Shown piece after piece: positions 19,047 to 27,920 of a stretch of 64,000 nt of DNA. Positions within the stretch are counted from its first letter, which is position 1, and every line of letters starts with the position of its first letter. The notes beneath the pieces were generated by a model. It saw only the letters and a program-made list of their open reading frames with translations, searched no databases and was not told where the DNA came from. Position numbers and translations under genes: made by a program. The DNA is from CAWJMF01 sp963843945 (GTDB lineage Bacteria > Vulcanimicrobiota > Vulcanimicrobiia > Vulcanimicrobiales > Vulcanimicrobiaceae): positions 1 to 64,000 of the forward strand of contig CAWJMF010000002.1 in assembly GCA_963843945.1 (NCBI GenBank), given 5' to 3'.

Positions 19047-19950
19047 CCGCGCGCTCATCTCGCTCGGAACGAACACCACGCGCCTGCTCGTCGTGCGCGA
19101 CCTCGCTGGAGGCGGCGTCGAGCAGCTCGAGCACGGAGCGATCGGCACGCGGCTAGGTGAGGGTCTGCGCGAGAGCGGAAGCCTCGGGACGGCGGCGATG
19201 GAGCGCACCTTGCGTGCCGTTGAAGAATTCGTCGCGCGTTCGCGCGCGCACGGGGCGGCGCTTTCCGCGATCGCGACGAGCGCGATGCGCCGCGCCGATA
19301 ATGCCGCCGGGTTCGAGGAGCGCATGCGCGCCGCGACCGGCGTCGAACTGCGCGTGCTCGATGGGGAGCACGAAGCCGCCGCAAGTTTTCGCGGCGCGAT
19401 GTACGGTACGCCGCAGGACGGCAAGCGGCGCGCGGTGCTCGATATCGGGGGCGGAAGCACCGAATGCGCCGCCGGGCGCGACGGCCGTCTCGAGCGCGCC
19501 GGCTCCGTCGAGATCGGTTCGGTTCGCATCACCGAGCGCTTCCCGCAACTCGCAGGCGCCGCACCCGGCGCGCCCGCGCGCGCGGCGGCCGCGCAGGCGC
19601 GCGGCGAGATCGCGCGCGAGCTGGCTTTTCTCGGCGGGTTCGCGCCCGTGAGCGAAGTGCGCGCGGTCGCGGGAACCGCGCTCACGCTCGGCGCGGTCGC
19701 GTTCGCGTCGCACGTGGACGAAGTCTCAGGCCGGACGCTTTCGCTGGCCGCGCTCGATGCGCTGCTCGAGCGGCTGCTCGACCTCTCGCTGGATAAGCGC
19801 CGCGCGCTTCCGGGAATGCTCGCGCAACGCGCCGACATCTTGCCCGGCGGAGCGCTGATCTTTTCGGAGGCGCTGCGGCTGCTCGGAGCCGGCGAAGCGC
19901 GCCTCGAGTCGAACGATCTCTTGTTGGGTTATTTACTCGAGCGCGCTTAG
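19042..19950 (+). CDS. Ppx/GppA-family phosphatase, start codon unclear
   Basis: About 302 residues of an exopolyphosphatase / pppGpp phosphatase. The ASKHA fold appears as LISLGTNTTRLLVV (normally near residue 5), IATSAMRRADN, the phosphate loop VLDIGGGSTECAAG and RAVAGTALTLGAVA. Homology starts at about 19045, but no ATG, GTG or TTG is in frame there. An ATT at 19042 overlaps the upstream stop (ATTAG), while the first conventional start, GTG at 19093, would remove the first nucleotide-binding strand. Either ATT initiates, as in infC, or the start region contains an error. Confidence 0.8.
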   Translation: MSRALISLGTNTTRLLVVRDLAGGGVEQLEHGAIGTRLGEGLRESGSLGTAAMERTLRAVEEFVARSRAHGAALSAIATSAMRRADNAAGFEERMRAATGVELRVLDGEHEAAASFRGAMYGTPQDGKRRAVLDIGGGSTECAAGRDGRLERAGSVEIGSVRITERFPQLAGAAPGAPARAAAAQARGEIARELAFLGGFAPVSEVRAVAGTALTLGAVAFASHVDEVSGRTLSLAALDALLERLLDLSLDKRRALPGMLAQRADILPGGALIFSEALRLLGAGEARLESNDLLLGYLLERA

Positions 19951-20315
19951 CGCAGCTTCTGAGCGAACTTTAGCAAGAACATCGCGGCGACGATCGCTGC
20001 GTCGGGATGCGGAATGATTTGCGGCACTACCATACGCGTGTCTCGGCAGACTTCATAGTTTTCATTTCGGCGGAGCGAAAGTTCGGCGAGAGCGTTTCGC
20101 CGCGCACGCGCGCGAATGTGACGCATTTGTCGCGAAGCGCGCGACCTTTGTCGGAAGCGTTGCACCGAAAACGCGCACACCTCGCAAGCAGAGCTAAAGT
20201 GTCGCCGGGCGCCGTCGATACGCGTTTTAGATATCGCCCGGAGCTTTAGAGCTTACCGGTCGTTTCGCATTCCCGAGACGGCCTTCGCGAACGTGCCCGG
20301 AATCGCGCCGCAGCG
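19951..20315. other. Intergenic region with a long imperfect hairpin, no convincing gene
   Basis: Short frames exist on both strands but none has convincing composition. Between 20194 and 20249 two stem segments nest: CTAAAG (20194-20199) with CTTTAG (20244-20249), and CCGGGCG (20205-20211) with CGCCCGG (20235-20241), closing a 23-base apical loop. No T-tract follows, so a simple terminator is unlikely. Confidence 0.35.
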
Positions 20316-20795
20316 TCAACACGAGCCGGCCGGCAGTCCGGGAATTGGACCAACCGGAACGCCCGTCGCGTGCGAATTCGGAATACCGTCGGCCGCGCCC
20401 GTGCACCCCGACCCCGAAAAGCCCGCGCGCGGGCTCGGTGCGCTGTACGGCGTCTTGACCACGTCCGCGGCGAACGTGGCCCCGGCGGAGGTGCCGCTGA
20501 TTCTGACGAGCATCCCCGGCTTCAGGGTCAAACCTGACGGCACGATGATCGTACCGCGGTGCAACGTCACGCTATCGAGATAGCCGCGATCGTCCCGGAC
20601 GCGCAGCGTATATCTGCCGGCGATCGCGTCGATGCGACCGCTGATCTCTTCGGCGGCAGCGGCCGCACCCGACGCCGCCGGGGCCGGCGTTTGCGCGGCG
20701 GAAGCGGGCTGCGCGGCAACGCGGCTTAATCCGCCGGTCGTCAACGCCAGCGCGGCACCCGTCACCCATAAAATCCTAGCGAACCCGTCGCTCAT
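20316..20795 (-). CDS. Secreted protein of unknown function (DUF5666-like strand pattern)
   Basis: About 159 residues from an ATG at 20795. A signal peptide (ILWVTGAALALTTGGLSRVA, cleaved near AAQ) leads into an Ala/Pro-rich linker and a small beta domain: ISGRIDAIAGRYTLRVRDDR, VTLHRGTIIVPSGLTLKPGM, VRISGTSAGATFAADVV. This resembles secreted OB-like DUF5666 proteins, whose role is not known to me. The last 45 residues are Gly/Pro-rich and probably disordered. A similar but shorter strand pattern occurs in the secreted protein upstream of nagZ. Confidence 0.6.
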   Translation of the reverse strand: MSDGFARILWVTGAALALTTGGLSRVAAQPASAAQTPAPAASGAAAAAEEISGRIDAIAGRYTLRVRDDRGYLDSVTLHRGTIIVPSGLTLKPGMLVRISGTSAGATFAADVVKTPYSAPSPRAGFSGSGCTGAADGIPNSHATGVPVGPIPGLPAGSC

Positions 20796-20850
20796 GCCGC
20801 TCTCCGATCGGTGAGCGCGTTCCAAAGCACCTCGGCGGCGAGCGCGGTTC

Positions 20851-21552
20851 TCAAACGCTGCACGCCTCGTAGTTCCAAATCAGCGCAACGACGCGATCGC
20901 CGCGCAAGACGATCGTTCCCAACGTTTGTCCTCGCTCGATATCGGGACCCGTTTCACGGCAGAACGTTTCCGTTGCGGAAAGCGCCGGGTGGTGAGGCGG
21001 TCCGTAGAGGGTCGCCGCACCGTACGCCGCGGCGTTGGGAAAGGCGCAAGCCGCCATCGAGGTCAAGCGCAACCCCGGGACGCCCGTCTCCGAGCGAACG
21101 CTCTCGAGCGTATCGCCGAGGCGGACTTTGCCGCCCATCGCGAGCGCCGCGAGGCTCTTCTCTTTGACTGCAACCGGCGGCGTGCCGGCGCCGGCGATCA
21201 AGAGATAACTGCCCCGGTCCTGTCCGTGCTCCTTGAAGAGGGCCACGTGCGATGCGGGATCGTAGATCGCACCGATGCGCGTGAAAGGCAGGTCGAGCGG
21301 CGCGTCCGTGAATGCCGCGTTCGTCGTTTGCGGGCCGGTCAGGACGGCGACCTCAGGCCCGATCGGCAGCTTTACCTGATACGCCGCGGGATACGGCGAC
21401 GAGTAGCAGCCCCACCCCGGCAGCGTGCGGTACCACCGCCCGATCGCGCTCGCCGCCGGCGGCGCGGTCGAATCGGCCGGGGCCGCCTGCGCCGCAGCGG
21501 CGAGAATCGCCCCAACGTAGACGACCGTGCAGGCCAGCTCGCGCGTATGCAT
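20851..21552 (-). CDS. Secreted protein, unknown function
   Basis: A 233-residue protein with a signal peptide (VVYVGAILAAAAQAAPA). The mature part has alternating strands, a mid-region KVRLGDTLESVRSETGVPGL that recalls domains with a short repeat of the BamE/SmpA type, and a C-terminal TIVLRGDRVVALIWNYEACS. Four cysteines could form periplasmic disulfides. I do not recognise a family with confidence. It lies 55 bases upstream of the other secreted gene on the same strand, so they may form a unit. Confidence 0.55.
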   Translation of the reverse strand: MHTRELACTVVYVGAILAAAAQAAPADSTAPPAASAIGRWYRTLPGWGCYSSPYPAAYQVKLPIGPEVAVLTGPQTTNAAFTDAPLDLPFTRIGAIYDPASHVALFKEHGQDRGSYLLIAGAGTPPVAVKEKSLAALAMGGKVRLGDTLESVRSETGVPGLRLTSMAACAFPNAAAYGAATLYGPPHHPALSATETFCRETGPDIERGQTLGTIVLRGDRVVALIWNYEACSV

Positions 21553-21660
21553 GCGATGCGTTTCGTTCCGTAGTAAAGCGACTACTGCGCCGCGGCCGGG
21601 TTCGGGTCGCTGCGGCGGTGAGAATCGCGACTGCGACGAACGTTCCGGCGGAGCCCTCTG

Positions 21661-21744
21661 GGGATGATGGTGGAACTGGCAGACACAGCAGACTTAAAAT
21701 TTGCCGCTCGAAAGAGCATCCGAGTTCAAGTCTCGGTCATCCCA
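21661..21744 (+). tRNA. tRNA-Leu (TAA)
   Basis: An 84-nucleotide class II tRNA. The acceptor stem GGGATGA pairs with TCATCCC, and the discriminator base is A. The anticodon loop reads CTTAAAA with anticodon TAA. A variable arm with its own stem precedes the T arm (GAGTTCAAGTCTC). CCA is not encoded. An open reading frame that runs through it in the plus direction is accidental. Confidence 0.92.
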
Positions 21745-21771
21745 AATCGGAAACCAGTGGAAGGAGCATTC

Positions 21772-22614
21772 GTGCGCCACCGGCGTCTGACGAACCGGCT
21801 GGTGCCGGCGGCAATCGCCGCGTTCTTCGAGCTGGGGGCGGCTTCACCAACAGCCCCGCCGACGAGCGCGCCAATGATAGCATGTCCTTTTTTTGTCGAC
21901 GCGATCGGCGCAAACGCCGACCCGAAGGTCGACGGCATCGTCGTCGGGAGCAATCGAGCTGATTCCGCCACCGTGCGAATCGTGGTGTATACCCATTCGA
22001 ACTCGTACACGATCCGCGCGGAAATACCCGGATTCGGCGATCGATACAATATTGCGCTGACGAAGCGCGGCACAACGACGCTCTATCCGAAGCCGGGCCA
22101 CTTTTCGGTCCCGCTCTTCTTCGCGGCTCCGCCGGATGGCCCCATTGAAGCTGCCTATGCGGAGCCGTTTGACATACAGGCTGGTTCCTCGTCGTGCAGC
22201 AGCCAGCGATATTTCGCCTCCGATGACAGGATCAAAGAGTATGCCGCGGACGAGCTAAAGCGACTTTCCGACGCGCACGCCGCGCCGAACGACGTGCTGG
22301 CGCTCAGCTTCCGTGAAAATGAAACTCCGCCCGATTGCGCGGAGCCGTACCGGCCTGCCCGGGTAACCAAAATCCGACAGCCGGAGTATCCCGCCGACGC
22401 AGCGCAAACCCGGACGGCGGGCGTCTCCATAATAAGCGTGCTGCTCGGAGCAGATGGAAGCGTCGTCGATGCAGCGGTCTTCCAATCGTCCGGAAGCCAT
22501 TCCCTCGATCGTGCGTCGCTTGGAGCCGCGGCGTATTCCACCTACAGCGGGACAATCTTCCGCTGCCATCCGGCGATGGGGACCTACCTTTTTCGGTCGC
22601 AATTTACGACGTAA
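21772..22614 (+). CDS. TonB C-terminal-domain protein
   Basis: A 280-residue protein. GTG at 21772 follows an AAGGAG about six bases upstream; starting earlier would overlap tRNA-Leu. A hydrophobic N-terminal region (LVPAAIAAFFELGAASP) suggests export or anchoring. The final 80 residues resemble the energy-transducer C-terminal domain of TonB: KIRQPEYPADAAQTRTAGVS, ISVLLGADGSVVDAAVFQSS, SLDRASLGAAAYSTY. The middle domain, with several cysteines, is unrecognised. Whether it energises an outer-membrane receptor or only borrows the fold is not clear, because no ExbB/ExbD is nearby. Confidence 0.65.
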   Translation: MRHRRLTNRLVPAAIAAFFELGAASPTAPPTSAPMIACPFFVDAIGANADPKVDGIVVGSNRADSATVRIVVYTHSNSYTIRAEIPGFGDRYNIALTKRGTTTLYPKPGHFSVPLFFAAPPDGPIEAAYAEPFDIQAGSSSCSSQRYFASDDRIKEYAADELKRLSDAHAAPNDVLALSFRENETPPDCAEPYRPARVTKIRQPEYPADAAQTRTAGVSIISVLLGADGSVVDAAVFQSSGSHSLDRASLGAAAYSTYSGTIFRCHPAMGTYLFRSQFTT

Positions 22615-22707
22615 ATGGCGTGTCTGAACGGGACGGTGCTTCGGCCTACCAGCTATTCTCAGTAGCTTAGTACAAACTTAATCTTCGCTCGCTACGATGG
22701 TAGCGCT

Positions 22708-24150
22708 ATGCGGAAACTCATACGGACTCTATGCACCGGCGCGCTTCCATTTGTGCTTGCGGCCTGCGCCGGTTCCGGCGGTACGAGCGTGCCCGCCGCG
22801 ACGTCCTCGTCCGATAAGGAGACCGCGCTGACATTTGTGAAGGGACCCGTTCCGGGCAGCCCGATCACGCACGTCATCGTCGTCATTCAAGAAAACCGGA
22901 CGGTCGACAATCTTTTCGCATCGTCGTTCTTGACCGGCGGCGGACCCTATCCGGGCGCAAACGTCGCGACGACGTTTTCCGTCGGCGGTGGGCCCGCGAC
23001 TCCGCTGAACGAAGTGCCTTTCGAATATCCCGCCGATCCCGATCACAGCCACGCCGCGCTGGTCGAAGAAGCGCAATATCCTCAGAACACCGGCTTTTAC
23101 GAGAATAACGCTACGGGTACGAACGGCGAACCCAACCCGCCAAGAGGCTTCGTGTTCTCCTACGTGCCGGATTTCGAGACGCTCCTCTATCACACGCTCG
23201 CCTCGACCTACGCGCTGGGCGACAACATGTTCAGCTCGCGCCTCGTCCCGACGTTCCCCGGCCATCTCTTCCTGATCTCCGGCCAAAGCGCGCCGGCCGA
23301 CGATCCGACCGATCCGGTGAACTGGGGTTGCGATAGCCAGCCCGGGACGACGGTCGGCGTCTTTTCGGGTTCGACCGGCGAAAGCGAGACGCTCCCGGGC
23401 GTCTTCCCGTGTTTCGACAACCTGACGATCGGCGATCTGATGAACGAGCACCGCGTTTCGTGGCGCTACTACACCGGGCAAATCGACGACACCATCGACG
23501 CCGGTTTCAACGTCTACGACGCCATCCGCCACATTCGCTACGGCGGGAACTGGAACTACAACGTCGTGTGGCCCGAGACGCGAATTCTGACGGATATCGC
23601 GGACTGCAATCTGTCGAACGTCTCCTACGTAACGCCCCCCGGGCTATCGTCCGATCATGCCGGCAGCCTCAGCTCGTCGGGCCCCGGCTGGGTCGGTACG
23701 CTCTACCTCGCGATTGCCGAAAGCAACGCCATCCAAAAGAGCCCGGCCTGCCAGTACTACGGGAATACGGCGATCATCGTGACCTGGGACGATTCGGGCG
23801 GCTGGTACGACCACGTCACGCCGCCGCAAGTCGCCGGACGCTCTTGGGGTTTCCGCGTTCCGCTGATCGTGGCGTCGGCCTGGGCGTCGCACGGGACCCC
23901 CGGCTCGTTGCCCTTCGTCTCGCACACGCAGCGCGACTTCGGCTCGATCCTCAAGTTCATCGAAACGAACTGGGGTCTCGGCACGCTCGGCGGTGAAGAC
24001 GTCGGCGCCGACAACCTCGCCGATATGTTCAACTACAGCCAAACGCCGGTGCCGCCGATTACCGCCGCGAAGATGCGGCGCCTCGTTCAGGCAACGCATT
24101 TCGACGTCATTCGAGCCCAAAACGACCGCACGCCGCCCGACGACCAATAG
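22708..24150 (+). CDS. Phospholipase C / acid phosphatase-type phosphoesterase, lipoprotein
   Basis: A 480-residue exported phosphoesterase. The N-terminus ends in a lipobox (FVLAAC), so it is probably a lipoprotein. The catalytic-metal motif VIVVIQENRTVDNLF is typical of the alkaline-phosphatase-like AcpA/PlcC group; further blocks are FSSRLVPTFPGHLFLISGQS and IIVTWDDSGGWYDHVTPP, which carries the second Asp/His set, then FGSILKFIETNWGLGTLG. Such enzymes hydrolyse phosphate esters or phospholipids outside the inner membrane. The exact substrate is unknown. Confidence 0.9.
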   Translation: MRKLIRTLCTGALPFVLAACAGSGGTSVPAATSSSDKETALTFVKGPVPGSPITHVIVVIQENRTVDNLFASSFLTGGGPYPGANVATTFSVGGGPATPLNEVPFEYPADPDHSHAALVEEAQYPQNTGFYENNATGTNGEPNPPRGFVFSYVPDFETLLYHTLASTYALGDNMFSSRLVPTFPGHLFLISGQSAPADDPTDPVNWGCDSQPGTTVGVFSGSTGESETLPGVFPCFDNLTIGDLMNEHRVSWRYYTGQIDDTIDAGFNVYDAIRHIRYGGNWNYNVVWPETRILTDIADCNLSNVSYVTPPGLSSDHAGSLSSSGPGWVGTLYLAIAESNAIQKSPACQYYGNTAIIVTWDDSGGWYDHVTPPQVAGRSWGFRVPLIVASAWASHGTPGSLPFVSHTQRDFGSILKFIETNWGLGTLGGEDVGADNLADMFNYSQTPVPPITAAKMRRLVQATHFDVIRAQNDRTPPDDQ

Positions 24151-24183
24151 GCGCGCCTTGCGCGGCTTCCGCTCGGCGTCGCC

Positions 24184-24456
24184 TTAGCGCACGACCGTTG
24201 CGAGGCAGTAGAAGAGCGAACCGTAGAGTCCCGCGATGAGGGTGAGCACGAACGCGTCGACGCCGTTGATGCAAAGGCCGAGGCGTCGCCGCACGCGGAA
24301 CGGCCTTGCAGGCAGCCGGGACGGTGCCGCGGCGCGCATCTCGGGAACGCTCGGAACCACGAATTCCGCTGCGGGGCAAATCACGACCCACGAACGCCGG
24401 CGGCTGTCGTGGACGACGCCGGCCCGGGTTAGGCGACCGCGCATTCTCTCGCTCAT
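24184..24456 (-). CDS. Small membrane protein, unknown function
   Basis: A 90-residue reading frame starting with ATG at 24456. The N-terminal 65 residues are basic and lack a signal peptide. The C-terminal 25 form one hydrophobic segment (VDAFVLTLIAGLYGSLFYCL), as in a tail-anchored protein. It is divergent from etfB. No family is recognised, and it may be a chance frame. Confidence 0.4.
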   Translation of the reverse strand: MSERMRGRLTRAGVVHDSRRRSWVVICPAAEFVVPSVPEMRAAAPSRLPARPFRVRRRLGLCINGVDAFVLTLIAGLYGSLFYCLATVVR

Positions 24457-24563
24457 GGGGTCCTCTGTTCATCGTTCGTCGCGAGTGCCGGAAGGTCCGC
24501 GAGACCGGGCCCACCAATTGCAGTGAGTTTGCCCCAACTCGCCATCCTGGAGGCCGCCCTCGG

Positions 24564-25352
24564 GTGAAAATCGTCGTCACCGTTAAGCTCGTACCCGATA
24601 CGAACGCCGACAAGCGCATCGATCCCGCTACCAAGCGCCTCGTGCGGACCGGCGTCGAGACCGTGCTCAACCCTTTCGACGAGTACGCGATCGAAGCCGC
24701 GCTGCAGCTCAAGGAAAAAGCCGGTGGCGACAGCACGGTGACCGTCGTCGCAATGGCGCCGGAAGCCGGGAAAGAGGTCGTGCGCAAAGCGCTCGCCATG
24801 GGAGCCGACGATGCGGTGATGCTGGCGGATCCGGGCTGCGAAGGCTCCGACGTCTTTGGGACGGCGTACGCGCTCGCCGCGGTGATCAAGAAGGCCGGTT
24901 TCGACCTCGTGCTGTGCGGGACGCAGTCGACCGACGCGACGACCGGCGAAGTGCCCGGAGCGTTGGCCGAATTTCTGGGAGTCCCCGGGCTGACGTACGT
25001 TCGCAAGATCGACGTCGACGGCGCGAGTCTGAAGGTCGAGCGCGAGACCGATGACGGGTTCCTGCGTGTGGCCGCTGCGTTGCCGGCGCTGATCAGCGTC
25101 ACCAAGTCGATCAACGAGCCCCGCTATCCGTCGCTCAAAGGCATCATGGGCGCCAAGAAAAAGACGATCGCGGTCCAGACGCTCGGCGAGCTCGCGCTGG
25201 ACCGGCCGATCGGCACGGACGGCGCCAAGACCGAGCTCGTCGCCTTGGCCGAACCGCCGGTGCGCGGCAAGGGCCAGGTCGTCACCGCGGCCGACGGCGC
25301 CGACGGGGCCAAAATCATCATGGAATTCTTGCGGGAGAAGAAGCTCGTCTAA
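24564..25352 (+). CDS. etfB: Electron transfer flavoprotein subunit beta
   Basis: A 262-residue beta subunit that, with EtfA, passes electrons from acyl-CoA dehydrogenases or similar enzymes to a membrane quinone reductase. Motifs include VKLVPDTNADKRIDPATKRL, LNPFDEYAIEAALQLKEKAG, LCGTQSTDATTGEVPGALAE (the family signature) and the C-terminal IMGAKKKTI. GTG start preceded by GGAGG. Stop and start of etfA overlap (TAATG), indicating coupled synthesis of the heterodimer. Confidence 0.95.
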   Translation: MKIVVTVKLVPDTNADKRIDPATKRLVRTGVETVLNPFDEYAIEAALQLKEKAGGDSTVTVVAMAPEAGKEVVRKALAMGADDAVMLADPGCEGSDVFGTAYALAAVIKKAGFDLVLCGTQSTDATTGEVPGALAEFLGVPGLTYVRKIDVDGASLKVERETDDGFLRVAAALPALISVTKSINEPRYPSLKGIMGAKKKTIAVQTLGELALDRPIGTDGAKTELVALAEPPVRGKGQVVTAADGADGAKIIMEFLREKKLV

Positions 25353-26335
25353 TGCGCGACGTCATCGTTTACATCGAACACAGCGGCGATAAGCCGCGGC
25401 GCGTGTCGCTCGAGCTTGCCAGCAAAGCCAAGGAATTCGCCGGCGCGCTGGGCGGCAAGGCGCACGCGGTCGTCCTCGGGGCGGGCGCGGAGGCGATTGC
25501 CGAGCAGCTCAAGGCCTACCCGCTCGACGCGATCCACGTCTCGACCGACGCCGACGTCGACGCCTTCCTGGTCGACCCCCAGGTCGACTACCTGGAAGCG
25601 GTCGCGAAGGCAACCGGCCCCGCACTCGTTCTGGTGCCGAATACGATGCTGGGCCGCGACGTCGGCAGCCGGCTTGCCGCCCGGATCGGGGCCGGACTCA
25701 CATCCGATATCACCGACCTTGTCATCGAAGGCGGTTCGGTCGGCTGCGTCTCACCGAAGCTCGGCGGCTTGACGATCACGACCTGTCGCTTCAAGGCCGA
25801 TTACGGGGTGGCCGCGATCCGGCCCAACACGTTCAAAGCGCAGCAGCAGCCCGGTTCGGCGGAGGTCGTCCCCCTGGAGAAGCCGGCCGGAAAGACGTAC
25901 GCGATGCGCATCGAGGAGGCGGTCGTTGAAGCGGCGGGCGAGCTGGGCGTCGAGGAAGCCTCGATCGTCGTGAGCGGCGGTCGCGGGGTCGGTGGACCGG
26001 AACCTTTCAAAACGATCCTCAAGGACTTGGCCGAAGCGCTCGGTGGAGCGGTCGGGGCCTCCCGCGCCGCGGTGGACGCCGGCTGGGTTTCGCACGGCCA
26101 CCAGGTTGGGCAGACGGGCAAGACGATCAGCCCGCAGCTTTACATCGCCGTTGGAATTTCCGGTGCGATTCAGCACAAAGTTGGAATGAGAACGTCCGGT
26201 ACCATCGTTGCCATCAATAAGGACGGCACCGTACCGATCGGCGATTTTGCCGATCTGGTCGTGGTCGGCGACCTCTTCCAGATCGTCCCCGAATTGACCA
26301 AAGCGATTCGCGCCAATGCAACGGCGCATGCATGA
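25352..26335 (+). CDS. etfA: Electron transfer flavoprotein subunit alpha
   Basis: A 327-residue alpha subunit. The N-terminal domain includes LVPNTMLGRDVGSRLAARIG. The C-terminal FAD-binding domain shows VVSGGRGVGGPEPFKTI, VGQTGKTISPQLYIAVGISG and GTIVAINKDGTVPIGDFAD, all characteristic. No acyl-CoA dehydrogenase or ETF-quinone oxidoreductase is encoded nearby, so the electron donor and acceptor must be elsewhere in the genome. Confidence 0.96.
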   Translation: MRDVIVYIEHSGDKPRRVSLELASKAKEFAGALGGKAHAVVLGAGAEAIAEQLKAYPLDAIHVSTDADVDAFLVDPQVDYLEAVAKATGPALVLVPNTMLGRDVGSRLAARIGAGLTSDITDLVIEGGSVGCVSPKLGGLTITTCRFKADYGVAAIRPNTFKAQQQPGSAEVVPLEKPAGKTYAMRIEEAVVEAAGELGVEEASIVVSGGRGVGGPEPFKTILKDLAEALGGAVGASRAAVDAGWVSHGHQVGQTGKTISPQLYIAVGISGAIQHKVGMRTSGTIVAINKDGTVPIGDFADLVVVGDLFQIVPELTKAIRANATAHA

Positions 26336-27908
26336 TTGGATTTTGATTTTGAACCATCGTCTTATTCGCGCGCTCGCCGCGACCGCTCTGGCGTTCGCGG
26401 CGGGACTCGCCGTTTCGCATGGAGCGCTGGCCGCCTCGAAAGCGACGCCGGCCCCGGCCACGGCCTCGCCCTCGGCTGCGCCGCTTCCGACCGCTTCGCC
26501 CGAGCCCCCGAACATCGCCATTCCGCGCCTCGAAGCGAAGCTCAAAGAGAATCCCAACGACAAAGCGACTATGTCCGAACTCGCCGGCTATTACCTCACA
26601 GTCGGCCGTGCGAGCCAAGCACTGGCCTTGACGCAGCGCCTGATCGCCGCCGGCGACAAGTCAGCGCAAGTCTACTACCTCGACGGGTCCGCCCACCAGG
26701 CATTGGGCCAAGTCAAAGAGGCGACCGATGACTTCGAAGCGGCATCGACGCTCGAGCCGACCAACTCGCAGATCTTGCTCACCCTGACCAATCTCTATTT
26801 GCAGACGAATCGTCCGGCGGATGCGGAACGCGTTGCGAAGCGCGCGACGACCTTCAACAAAGACGACGAACGCGCGTGGATGAACTACGGTTTGGTCCTG
26901 GCGCAGGAAAAGAAGTACGACGAGGCGCGCATTCAATTTGAAACGGCGGTGAAGCTGGCGCCGAAGGATCCCGCGCCGATCGTGCTCGAGGCCCGCACCT
27001 ACATCGAGCAGAATGCGGTCGCGCTGGCCGCGCAAGAGTTCGATCGCGCGCTGGCGATCGATCCCAAATATACCGACGCCTTGCTCGGCAAAGCACGGCT
27101 GCTCGCCTCCGAGCACAACGTCAAAGAATCGATCGCGACCTACGAGTCGCTGCTCGCCATCGTTCCCGACGACGATGAGAAGGCGAGCGTCATCCTCGAA
27201 GAGTTCGCCGTTTACCGCTCCGAGAAGATGGACTCCGAGGCTGCCGCGACGATGAAGCGTGCGGTCGACACGTATCCGAAACTCCCGGGCGTCCACATCG
27301 TCTACGGCGACTATTTGAATTCGATGAAGGATCAGGCCGGGGCGGAGCGCGAGTGGAACATCGCCCTGGGACCGAATCGCGACAATCCGGATGCGTTGCA
27401 GCGGCTCGCCGATTTATCGCTCGTCGAGAACAAGCCGCAGCAGGCGATCTCTTACACCAAGCGGCTGACCGAAGTCTCGCCGAACGATCCCGGCGCGTGG
27501 CTCGCCTACGGGCAGACGCTCGCCTTTGCGAAGCAGTGGTCCCCGGCGCGCGACGCGTTTCGGCACTCCTTCGAGCTGGCGCACACGCCCCAGTCGCTCG
27601 CCGGCCTGGCGACGGCCGACTACCAAATGAAGAATTCCAAGGAGTGCGCGCAGATCTTCGACGCGCTCGACAAGAACGTCCCGGCCTTCCTCAAACAGAA
27701 CGCGCAGCTCTACTTCGTCATGGGCGACTGCTATCGGCAGACGGGGCAAAAGGACAAGGCGAAGTTAGCGTATCAAAGGCTGCAGCCGTTCCTGAAGCCG
27801 GGCTCGCAGATCTCAAACGACGTGAAGAAGATCCTGGCCGATCTGAACGCGCCGGCGGCGACCGCCTCCAAGCCGAAGCCGAAGCCGAGCGCGTCGCCGA
27901 AGCACTGA
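26328..27908 (+). CDS. Exported TPR-repeat protein
   Basis: About 526 residues. A signal sequence (IRALAATALAFAAGLAVSHG, cleaved near GALAA) is followed by a Pro/Ala/Thr-rich linker and roughly ten tetratricopeptide repeats, for example AGYYLTVGRASQALALTQRL, LTNLYLQTNRPADAERVAKR and YGLVLAQEKKYDEARIQFET. The tail is Lys/Pro-rich (KPKPKPSAS). TPR proteins scaffold complexes; the partner is unknown. The start is uncertain: the ATG used here overlaps the end of etfA, and TTG codons at 26343 or 26349 would give a more typical signal peptide. Confidence 0.8.
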   Translation: MHDWILILNHRLIRALAATALAFAAGLAVSHGALAASKATPAPATASPSAAPLPTASPEPPNIAIPRLEAKLKENPNDKATMSELAGYYLTVGRASQALALTQRLIAAGDKSAQVYYLDGSAHQALGQVKEATDDFEAASTLEPTNSQILLTLTNLYLQTNRPADAERVAKRATTFNKDDERAWMNYGLVLAQEKKYDEARIQFETAVKLAPKDPAPIVLEARTYIEQNAVALAAQEFDRALAIDPKYTDALLGKARLLASEHNVKESIATYESLLAIVPDDDEKASVILEEFAVYRSEKMDSEAAATMKRAVDTYPKLPGVHIVYGDYLNSMKDQAGAEREWNIALGPNRDNPDALQRLADLSLVENKPQQAISYTKRLTEVSPNDPGAWLAYGQTLAFAKQWSPARDAFRHSFELAHTPQSLAGLATADYQMKNSKECAQIFDALDKNVPAFLKQNAQLYFVMGDCYRQTGQKDKAKLAYQRLQPFLKPGSQISNDVKKILADLNAPAATASKPKPKPSASPKH

Positions 27909-27920
27909 GCGTGTAGCGGC

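Noticed and set aside
20007..20249. 80-codon frame between ppx and the secreted protein
   Set aside because: No signal peptide, motif or ribosome site, and it overlaps the hairpin. Composition is not convincing on either strand.
21664..21771. N-terminal extension of the TonB-like protein through tRNA-Leu
   Set aside because: The extension translates the tRNA gene. GTG at 21772 has a good ribosome site and gives a sensible start.
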